7,747 nt of DNA from Solobacterium sp. Its GTDB lineage: Bacteria; Bacillota_I; Bacilli_A; Erysipelotrichales; Erysipelotrichaceae. The translations under genes were made by a program, and so were the position numbers. Of the stretch, positions 1-5,572 are shown piece after piece (positions within the stretch are counted from its first letter, which is position 1; each line of letters starts with the position of its first letter). The stretch covers positions 1-7,747 of the forward strand of contig JAEEYJ010000209.1 in the NCBI GenBank assembly GCA_016291725.1, read 5' to 3'. The notes under the pieces are model-generated. The model saw nothing but the letters and a program-made list of their open reading frames with translations. It was not told the DNA's origin and ran no database searches.

Positions 1-2862
1 GCGCAGATCGAGGGGCTGTCCAATGTTTCATTGTCCTTTGACGATGAACTGCTTTCCTATGACTGTGCACATCATCTGGGCAAGGAGATGGCACAGAAGG
101 TGAAGGAACTGATCGCCCAGGAAGAACCTGACGCAGTAGTAACATCCAAAGGCCATGAGCACCATCATCATGAAGACCGTGATCGTGAGGAGCATTGTGA
201 CTGCGGACATCACCATCATGAACACGAAGAGCACCATCACCACCATGACGAAGAGGCGAATGCCACCTACCGTTTCCAGGTAACCGGCATTGACTGTGCA
301 GACTGTGCAGCGAAGCTGGAAGGGAAGATTGCCCGGATCGAGGGCATTTCCAACGTATCCCTGTCCTTCATGAACAGTACTCTGGTATATGATTGTGCAC
401 ATGATCTCGGCAAAGAGATGGAACAGAAAGTCCGTGATCTGATTGCCAAAGAAGAACCGGATGCTGTAATGACATCGAAAGGCCATGAACACCATCACCA
501 CGGCCACGAGGAACATCATCACGAACATCACTATGAGACAACAGAGAAGACGCAGCGCTTCCTGGTGGAGAATATCGACTGTGCTGACTGTGCAGCCAAA
601 CTGGAAGGGAAGATTGCCGGAATCAAGGGAATCTCCAATGTTGCGCTCTCCTTTATGAACAGCACACTGACCTACGACTGTGAAGAAGCTGACAGGGAGC
701 GCATCGAAGAAGAAATGCGGGCTGTCTGTGCCAAGGAAGAACCGGATACCGTCGTGACCAGGATCGACACAGCGATGAAGCACTGCCGCTTCTCCATCAC
801 CGGCATCGATTGTGCAGACTGTGCCAACGATCTGGAGTACGCGATCAACCGCACGGAAGGTGTTCACAATGCAGTCATTGACTTCATGAACAGTACACTG
901 GTATACGACTGTGAGAAGGAACACGCTGCGGAAACGGAACAGAGAGTACGGGAAACAATCCGGAAACAGGAACCGGATGTTGTCCTCAGTGCCCTGAAAA
1001 CACAGCACAGAAGCCGTGTTGTACAGGAAGAGGAAGATGACCGGAATATGCGGATCCGCCTCCTGCTCGGTGCTGTTCTGTTTGTGTGCGGTCTCTTCCT
1101 GCACAATACCAGTGCTGTTCTGTCAGCTGGTGTATCTCTGGCCGCCTGGCTGGTGCTCGGCTATGATGTACTGATCAAAGCGTTCAAGGGCATCGGACGC
1201 GGGCAGCTGTTTGATGAGCATTTTCTGATGGCGGTCGCAACCATTGCGGCAATCTATCTGAAGGATTACCGTGAAGCTGCCGGCGTCATGCTGTTCTACC
1301 AGATCGGTGAGTACTTCCAGGACCTGGCAGTGCGCAGATCGCGCCGTTCCATCGGCGAGCTGATGGATATCCGTTCGGACTACGCCTTTGTACAGCGCGG
1401 TGATGAATATGTGGAAGTAGATCCGGAAGACGTAATGACCGGAGAAATCATCCGGGTACGTCCGGGAGAAAAGGTTCCTTTGGACGGCATTATTGTCAGC
1501 GGGGCTTCCAGCCTGGATACATCTTCTCTGACCGGTGAGTCCCGTCCGCGTGATGTAGACGTGAATGATGAGGTCATCAGCGGATCGGTCAATGGTTCCG
1601 GTGTTCTTGAGATCAAAGTGACCAAGGAATTCGAACAGAGTACCGTGGCCAAGGTGCTGGAACTCGTAGAGAACGGCAGTTCCAGCAAGGCAAAGACTGA
1701 ACGCTTCATTTCCCGCTTCTCCCGCTGGTATACACCTACGGTCGTCATCAGTGCCATTATCGTCGCTCTGATTGTTGCGTTTACCGGCCATGGTGTGAAC
1801 GAAGGCATCCGCAGAGCCTGCACTTTCCTGGTTATCTCCTGCCCTTGTGCGCTGGTCATTTCCATCCCGCTGAGCTTCTTCTCAGGAATCGGCGGTCTGT
1901 CATCCCGGGGCGTCCTGGTCAAAGGCGCCAACGTGATTGAAAGCCTGGCAGAAGTCACTCAGGTCGTCATGGACAAGACCGGTACACTGACTTCCGGACG
2001 GTTTGCTGTAGAAGATACCATCGGACAGACAGTGGACAGGGAAGCCTTGATCCGGGACGCAGCCTATGCAGAATGCCATTCCAACCATCCGATTGCGGTC
2101 GGAATCAAGGAAGCCTACGGCAAGGACATTGATGAACATCTGCTCACAGAAGTCAAGGAGATTGCCGGCAGAGGCATGATGGTCATCATGGACGGTCATG
2201 AGATTCTTGCGGGCAACCGCAAACTGATGCAGGACCATGGTGTAGACTGCCCGGCCTATGATACAGCAGGAACGCTGGTCTACGTCGCCAGGGATGATGA
2301 ATTCGAAGGCTGTGTTGTACTCCGCGACCAGCTGAAGGAAGACGCGCTGGACACGGTAAAAGCGCTTCATGATGCCGGCAGAAAGTGCTGGATCGTCTCC
2401 GGTGACAACGCGGCCATCACGAAGGATATGGCGGACAGACTCGGCGTAGACGGATACTTCGCCGAATGTCTGCCGGCGGATAAGGTCGAGCACCTGAAGA
2501 ACCTGGAAGGGAACGGAAAGACAGCGTTTGTCGGTGATGGTGTCAATGATGCACCGGTACTGGCAGCGGCGGATGTGAGCTTTGCGATGGGTGCGCTCGG
2601 CAGTGATGCGGCCATCGAGGCTGCGGACGTGGTCCTGATGGACGACAGTCCTTCCAAGATTTCTCTGGCGATCGATGCGGCAAGGAGAATCCTCAAGGTT
2701 GCGAAGCAGAATATCTACGGAGCCATCGGCATCAAATTGCTGGTGCTTGTACTCGGCGCGTTCGGTATTGCGAACATGTGGATGGCAATCTTCGCGGATA
2801 CCGGTGTAGCGATGCTGTGTGTACTGAATTCCCTCCGGCTGCTTAGAATCAGCGGAAAATAA
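1..2862 (+). CDS. Heavy-metal P1B-type ATPase (Zn/Cd/Pb exporter, CadA/ZntA-like), 5'-truncated by the window
   Basis: This is a membrane pump that exports soft divalent metals using ATP. The frame is open from base 1, and the first codons align with the middle of an HMA domain, so the true start lies upstream; the TTG at 31 is internal. 953 codons are visible. Codons 1-335 hold one partial and three complete HMA-like domains (IDCADCA metal sites) with two His-rich linkers. Membrane helices begin near codon 350. The ATPase motifs are in order: TGES (codon 511), the CPC membrane metal site (614-616), DKTGTLT with the phosphorylated Asp (658), the HP dipeptide (696) and GDGVNDAP (845). A Lys at codon 912 and an Asp at codon 933, 21 residues apart, match the Lys/Asp pair in the last two helices of ZntA. 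With CPC this indicates the P1B-2 (Zn/Cd/Pb) subgroup. The family assignment is certain; the exact metal is inferred. The gene ends at a strong terminator. Confidence 0.96.
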   Translation, partial: AQIEGLSNVSLSFDDELLSYDCAHHLGKEMAQKVKELIAQEEPDAVVTSKGHEHHHHEDRDREEHCDCGHHHHEHEEHHHHHDEEANATYRFQVTGIDCADCAAKLEGKIARIEGISNVSLSFMNSTLVYDCAHDLGKEMEQKVRDLIAKEEPDAVMTSKGHEHHHHGHEEHHHEHHYETTEKTQRFLVENIDCADCAAKLEGKIAGIKGISNVALSFMNSTLTYDCEEADRERIEEEMRAVCAKEEPDTVVTRIDTAMKHCRFSITGIDCADCANDLEYAINRTEGVHNAVIDFMNSTLVYDCEKEHAAETEQRVRETIRKQEPDVVLSALKTQHRSRVVQEEEDDRNMRIRLLLGAVLFVCGLFLHNTSAVLSAGVSLAAWLVLGYDVLIKAFKGIGRGQLFDEHFLMAVATIAAIYLKDYREAAGVMLFYQIGEYFQDLAVRRSRRSIGELMDIRSDYAFVQRGDEYVEVDPEDVMTGEIIRVRPGEKVPLDGIIVSGASSLDTSSLTGESRPRDVDVNDEVISGSVNGSGVLEIKVTKEFEQSTVAKVLELVENGSSSKAKTERFISRFSRWYTPTVVISAIIVALIVAFTGHGVNEGIRRACTFLVISCPCALVISIPLSFFSGIGGLSSRGVLVKGANVIESLAEVTQVVMDKTGTLTSGRFAVEDTIGQTVDREALIRDAAYAECHSNHPIAVGIKEAYGKDIDEHLLTEVKEIAGRGMMVIMDGHEILAGNRKLMQDHGVDCPAYDTAGTLVYVARDDEFEGCVVLRDQLKEDALDTVKALHDAGRKCWIVSGDNAAITKDMADRLGVDGYFAECLPADKVEHLKNLEGNGKTAFVGDGVNDAPVLAAADVSFAMGALGSDAAIEAADVVLMDDSPSKISLAIDAARRILKVAKQNIYGAIGIKLLVLVLGAFGIANMWMAIFADTGVAMLCVLNSLRLLRISGK
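154..255 (+). repeat. His-rich linker 1 between HMA copies 1 and 2
   Basis: This codes for 34 residues, of which 16 are His and most of the rest are Glu/Asp. It includes runs of four, four and five His and a Cys-Asp-Cys in the middle (codons at 196-204). Such stretches in metal pumps bind Zn-type ions loosely. Here it lies between two HMA domains rather than at the extreme N-terminus. It is longer than linker 2 and is the only one with cysteines. Confidence 0.85.
484..531 (+). repeat. His-rich linker 2 between HMA copies 2 and 3
   Basis: This codes for 16 residues, 11 of them His, broken by Glu and Gly. It begins with the same HEHHHH start as linker 1, exactly 330 bases downstream, so it came with the same duplicated unit. 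The part with Cys-Asp-Cys is missing here. Confidence 0.85.
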
Positions 2863-2863
2863 A

Positions 2864-2895
2864 AAACAGTCCGGTCCGTATGGACCGGGCTGTTT
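2864..2895. terminator. Bidirectional intrinsic terminator between convergent genes
   Basis: Bases 2864-2877 pair with 2882-2895 to give a 14-bp stem with one G-T wobble and a 4-base loop (GTAT). On the + strand the stem is followed by TTTCTATCTT, a broken T tract. On the - strand it is followed by a clean run of six T, the complement of the A run at 2861-2866. It therefore can end the ATPase mRNA rightward and, more strongly, the sseB-like mRNA leftward. The stem starts 2 bases after the ATPase stop codon and ends directly next to the stop codon of the - strand gene. Confidence 0.9.
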
Positions 2896-3372
2896 CTATC
2901 TTACCGTTTCTGTCCGGCTGCGCATAAGCAGGTTGGTCAGTGTAGGAATATCCAGAATGAGATCATCCTGGAACGGATTGACCACCACACCGGCAACTGC
3001 CGGGTTTCCTTTCAGGAAATTCAGAAGATCCTGCTTATCCAGGACATACATGACTTCTCCGGGACGCAGTTCCGGCTTCCAGCCCTTGAATGCTTCATAG
3101 GCGGTGAATACCGGCAGGAACCTGTGCTGTTCCTGGTCCATCATCAGGTCTACGGATTCAATATCTTCCGTGAAGACCTTTTTCTTTTCGGCAGAGCCTT
3201 TCTTAGGGAAGAAGGCTGCCAGGAAGAATACAGGACGGACCATAAGATCGGTCAGTTCTACAAGGACCTTTCTGCCGCCCTCTGCGCTCAGAAGCGGAGA
3301 TCGGCGCTGCAGAAAGAGCTGGGCAAGGCGTTCGGGATTGTTCAGGGATTCGTTGGCAGTGTATTTTTTCAT
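2896..3372 (-). CDS. SseB family protein (single SseB N-terminal-type domain)
   Basis: This is a 158-residue soluble protein without signal peptide or membrane helix. It resembles the SseB N-terminal domain: an opening helix with NNPE and LAQLFLQ, a conserved centre FLPVFTAYEAF (near residues 85-95), and VVNPFQDDLIL near residue 130, close to the family's typical I-N-P-F-G-x-x-L segment. Enterobacterial SseB was named for a serine-sensitivity phenotype; the biochemical role of the family is poorly defined, so no function is claimed. The start ATG (3370-3372) is preceded on the - strand by AAGGA (complement of 3382-3386) at 9 bases spacing, which supports this start. The gene is convergent with the ATPase and divergent from the carboxypeptidase-like gene, so it is probably monocistronic. 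The second SseB domain found in enterobacteria is absent. Confidence 0.8.
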   Translation of the reverse strand: MKKYTANESLNNPERLAQLFLQRRSPLLSAEGGRKVLVELTDLMVRPVFFLAAFFPKKGSAEKKKVFTEDIESVDLMMDQEQHRFLPVFTAYEAFKGWKPELRPGEVMYVLDKQDLLNFLKGNPAVAGVVVNPFQDDLILDIPTLTNLLMRSRTETVR

Positions 3373-3398
3373 GGTTCTTTATCCTTTGTACTGTATGT

Positions 3399-3407
3399 AT
3401 TGTATCA
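3399..3407 (-). promoter_or_regulatory. Candidate extended -10 promoter of the sseB-like gene
   Basis: Read on the - strand this is TGATACAAT, an extended -10 (TGn plus TACAAT, one mismatch to TATAAT). A start of transcription about 7 bases further would leave a leader of about 20 bases that holds the AAGGA ribosome site. The -35 is weak: the best match, TTGTGT, sits at a long 19-base spacing. The call rests on pattern and position only. Confidence 0.45.
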
Positions 3408-3433
3408 AATTCAGAGAGGGGATACACAAATGA

Positions 3434-3442
3434 TGGTACAAT
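3434..3442 (+). promoter_or_regulatory. Candidate extended -10 promoter of the carboxypeptidase-like operon (predicted leaderless)
   Basis: TGGTACAAT is an extended -10 element, with TGn followed by TACAAT at 3437-3442. No convincing -35 is seen at 16-18 bases upstream. Transcription would begin about 7 bases after the hexamer, at or next to the A of the ATG at 3449. No Shine-Dalgarno sequence lies between the promoter and that ATG. An in-frame stop at 3431-3433 excludes a start further upstream. Confidence 0.45.
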
Positions 3443-3447
3443 GTACC
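3435..3447. repeat. Perfect inverted repeat GGTACA-A-TGTACC overlapping the -10 element
   Basis: Six-base arms are exact reverse complements around one central A. The repeat covers the whole putative -10 hexamer and ends 1 base before the start codon. It could be a small operator, since a bound protein would block RNA polymerase, or it could be chance. The arms do not extend further. Confidence 0.4.
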
Positions 3448-3448
3448 T

Positions 3449-4660
3449 ATGTTTATCAGATGGTTGTTGAACGGTGTACTCATTCTGGCGGGCGTTTTTC
3501 ATCCCGAAGAAGAAACAGCGGAGAATGAACCTGTACCGGTAGAAGCGGGATCCATGGTTCTGGTGGATACCGGAAGCGGTACGGTACTGCTGGAAAAGAA
3601 TTCATCAGGACACTATGATCCTGCCGGTCTGACGAAGATGATGGGCGCGTATATTGCGTCGGAAGCGCTTCTTCCGGAACAGGTTCTGGTAATGTCGGAA
3701 AACGCGTTCAGCACCTATGATCATTCATCCGGTGTACTGTGGATCGACAGAGGAGAAGCCATTGAGGCAGAGAGCCTGATCTACGCCAGTGTACTGCAGA
3801 GCGCGAACGATACCATGGCGATGCTGGCAGAGGGCGTAAGCGGCAGCCAGGAAGCCTTTGTATCACTGATGAACGGCACCGCCGGCAGCCTGGGAATGGC
3901 AGATACACAGTACCGGAATGTCTTCGGTCTGAACGATGAACATCATTACAGCAGCGCAGCGGATATCGCAGTACTGCTGAGAAAGGCGCTGGACAACGAA
4001 TTGTTCCGTTCGGTGTTCCATACGGAGCGCTGGTCCATCGCCCCGACAGCGAAGCAGGCACATACGCGCACCGTAGTATCGGACTGCGCACTGTTCGGCT
4101 ATGAGGGTGATGTCGGCTGTGAAGTCGGCAGAAGCTCCTACAGCGGCTGGTCCATCGCGGCGGTCGTAGAGCGCGGCGATACTTCGTTCATCGTTGTACT
4201 GATGGGAGAGGAATCCCAGGAGCAGATGTACGCGGATGTACGGAAGGTGCTGGACTACGGGTTCAGCCATTACCGTACGGTAGCGATCCATCACGAGGAT
4301 ATTGAACCGAAGACCGTAAAGATCAAACGGCTGGGCCTGAATACAGCGGAAGTCGTTCTGCGCTGCGATCAGGATTTCTCTGTCCTGATGAGCACAGACC
4401 GCGGAGAAACATCCCTGACAGCCCGGATCGAAGCGGAAAACACCCGTACGGATGATCCGGAGCAGGTTACAGGCAAGGTGGTATTCCTGCTGAACGAAGA
4501 ACAGGTTGCGGAGGTGCCGGCAGTGCGGGAGATCATCTATCCTGCAGGTGCCTACAGCAGCCGCGGACGCCAGTATTTCGATTACTTTTCAATGCTCGTA
4601 CTGGGAGGATTGATTCTGAAATTCTTCCTGAAATACCTGAGCGCGGACCATGGTGCGTGA
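3449..4660 (+). CDS. S11 D-alanyl-D-alanine carboxypeptidase homologue (DacA/PBP5-like), probable pseudoenzyme
   Basis: This is a 403-residue exported, membrane-anchored relative of PBP5-type carboxypeptidases, which trim the terminal D-Ala of peptidoglycan stems. Residues 3-17 form a hydrophobic signal or anchor segment. The penicillin-binding fold follows (VLVDTGSGTVLLEKN, DPAGLTKMM, YASVLQSAND, FGLNDEHHYSSAADIAVL), then a beta-rich C-terminal domain (about 280-370) and a C-terminal hydrophobic helix (about 380-396). The catalytic motifs are broken. The SxxK serine is Gly60 (GLTK, Lys63 kept), and the KTG triad is Glu225-Val-Gly227. The SxN motif (Ser118-Ala-Asn120) is intact. With no nucleophile, acyl-enzyme chemistry should be impossible, so a binding or structural role is inferred. 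The frame has no stops or shifts, which suggests it is maintained. The ATG lacks a ribosome site but is the first possible start after an in-frame stop. It is the first gene of the operon, and the flavodoxin-like frame begins at its end. Confidence 0.85.
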   Translation: MFIRWLLNGVLILAGVFHPEEETAENEPVPVEAGSMVLVDTGSGTVLLEKNSSGHYDPAGLTKMMGAYIASEALLPEQVLVMSENAFSTYDHSSGVLWIDRGEAIEAESLIYASVLQSANDTMAMLAEGVSGSQEAFVSLMNGTAGSLGMADTQYRNVFGLNDEHHYSSAADIAVLLRKALDNELFRSVFHTERWSIAPTAKQAHTRTVVSDCALFGYEGDVGCEVGRSSYSGWSIAAVVERGDTSFIVVLMGEESQEQMYADVRKVLDYGFSHYRTVAIHHEDIEPKTVKIKRLGLNTAEVVLRCDQDFSVLMSTDRGETSLTARIEAENTRTDDPEQVTGKVVFLLNEEQVAEVPAVREIIYPAGAYSSRGRQYFDYFSMLVLGGLILKFFLKYLSADHGA

Positions 4661-4685
4661 GGGTCATGGTAATATAGTGGTAATT

Positions 4686-5111
4686 ATGAACTGCAGTGTA
4701 ATCTATATGTCATCCAAGGGCGGTGTTAAGCGCATTGCGGATGCGATTGCGGCAGAGTGCGGTACGGAGGCACAGGACGCTTCAGAGCGCCATGTACCCG
4801 GACAGGCGGATCTGCTGTTTATCGGTACGGGCATCTATTCCGGAAAGCCCGATCCGGATTTTATGAACTATCTGGACAATCTTCCGCTGAATACCATCCG
4901 TGGTGCAGCTGTTTTTTCGGTATCCAAGGATGGACTGGACCATACAGAGCTGGTGGTGAACCTGCTCAGGCATAAAGGGATCGCTGTCTATCCGGTGCAT
5001 TTCACCTGTCTGGGACAGACGCTGTTCCGCAACCGCGGACGTCCGAACTCGGTGGATCTGATCAAAGCGCGGGACTTTGCCAGAAAGGTGCTGGATGCCT
5101 ATCAGGGCTAG
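4686..5111 (+). CDS. Flavodoxin-fold family protein
   Basis: This protein is 141 residues from the ATG at 4686; in-frame starts at 4650 (ATG, overlapping the previous gene) and 4677 (GTG, 12 bases after GAGGGT) are possible. I prefer 4686 because the protein then begins directly with the first beta strand (NCSVIYMSSKGG), as flavodoxins do. It shows the fold's pattern: strand, phosphate loop, helix VKRIADAIAAEC, strand DLLFIGTGIYSGKP with an aromatic in the second FMN loop, then strand GAAVFSVS. The phosphate loop is altered: the usual S/T-x-T-G-N-T reads S-S-K-G-G-V (residues 9-14), so FMN binding is uncertain. Flavodoxins carry electrons or serve as flavin-dependent domains; the partner here is unknown. 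It lies 25 bases after the carboxypeptidase-like gene and 13 bases before dtd, so it is cotranscribed. Confidence 0.75.
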   Translation: MNCSVIYMSSKGGVKRIADAIAAECGTEAQDASERHVPGQADLLFIGTGIYSGKPDPDFMNYLDNLPLNTIRGAAVFSVSKDGLDHTELVVNLLRHKGIAVYPVHFTCLGQTLFRNRGRPNSVDLIKARDFARKVLDAYQG

Positions 5112-5124
5112 ATGAGGAGAAGAA

Positions 5125-5571
5125 ATGAGGGTTGTAGTACAGAGGGTCAGTGAAGCTTCCGTCACGATTGACGGAGAAGTGCATGGAAAGATCGGAAAAG
5201 GCTTTCTTCTGCTGGTAGGCATTGTGGATGAAGACAATGAAGCGGTTGCCCGGAAGATGGCGGACAAGATAGCCAAACTGCGCATCTTTACGGATGAGAA
5301 TGATAAGATGAACCTGGCGCTGAAGGCGGTGGGCGGAGAGATTCTGTCAATCTCGCAGTTCACCCTGTACGCGGATGCGTCGAAGGGGAACCGGCCGAGC
5401 TTTGCAAAGGCGGGAAAGCCGGAACATGCCAGCAGGCTGTATCTGTATTTTGATGAATATCTGAGAAGCCTGGGATTCAGGGTGGAAGAAGGTATCTTTG
5501 CGGCAGACATGAAGGTCCGTCTGCTGAATGACGGACCGGTAACGATTCTGCTGGATTCGGAGGATCTGTAA
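5125..5571 (+). CDS. dtd: D-aminoacyl-tRNA deacylase
   Basis: Dtd hydrolyses D-amino acids (and glycine mischarged on tRNA-Ala) from tRNA, keeping D-residues out of translation; it is a cytosolic homodimer. The 148-residue length is typical. The start MRVVVQRV is the classic N-terminus. SQFTL (residues 77-81) and N-D-G-P-V-T (135-140) are the two active-site motifs; Gly137-Pro138 forms the cross-subunit cis-Pro pair that rejects L-amino acids. GNRPSF (88-93) is also conserved. AGGAG at 5115-5119, 5 bases before the ATG, fixes the start. The gene lies 13 bases after the flavodoxin-like gene, and its stop is 1 base before folD. In many Firmicutes dtd follows relA/spoT; that neighbour is not here. 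All key residues are present, so it should be active. Confidence 0.97.
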   Translation: MRVVVQRVSEASVTIDGEVHGKIGKGFLLLVGIVDEDNEAVARKMADKIAKLRIFTDENDKMNLALKAVGGEILSISQFTLYADASKGNRPSFAKAGKPEHASRLYLYFDEYLRSLGFRVEEGIFAADMKVRLLNDGPVTILLDSEDL

Positions 5572-5572
5572 T

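Larger units (their letters stand above)
1..1005 (+). repeat. Tandem HMA-domain repeats encoded in the P1B ATPase N-terminus
   Basis: Four copies of an HMA-like unit are encoded in a row; the first is cut by the window edge. Each complete copy has IDCADCA, followed by an E-G-(I/V)-x-N turn, a YDC near the end of the fold, and a closing EPD(A/T/V)V motif. Base 1 aligns with base 331 (330-base period), then with 616 (285-base period) and 847 (231-base period). The period shrinks because the linker is long, then short, then absent. By eye, about three quarters of the residues match between copies 1 and 2, so the duplication is recent or kept alike by recombination. Copy 1 has DDE where the other copies have MNS. 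Copy 3 lacks the usual Gly before the metal-binding loop (ENIDC instead of TGIDC). Copy 4 is the most diverged and joins the membrane domain. Confidence 0.88.

Noticed and set aside
31..33. TTG as the start of the ATPase gene
   Set aside because: The frame is open back to base 1, and those codons (AQIEGLSNV) match the same stretch in the later HMA copies, so the gene continues upstream.
28..1104. Long - strand open frame (358 codons) opposite the HMA/His-rich region
   Set aside because: It mirrors the repeats: His codons on the + strand read as Met/Val on the other strand, giving M/V/F-rich low-complexity sequence. No ribosome site or recognisable domain is seen, and the + strand frame is a clear P1B ATPase.
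3400..3428. Alternative + strand promoter TTGTAT with TACACA at 17 bases
   Set aside because: The -10 matches TATAAT at only three of six positions, and the TGGTACAAT element nearby is clearly better.
3104..3528. + strand open frames opposite the SseB-family gene
   Set aside because: They resemble no known protein and overlap a well-supported - strand gene with a ribosome site and family motifs.
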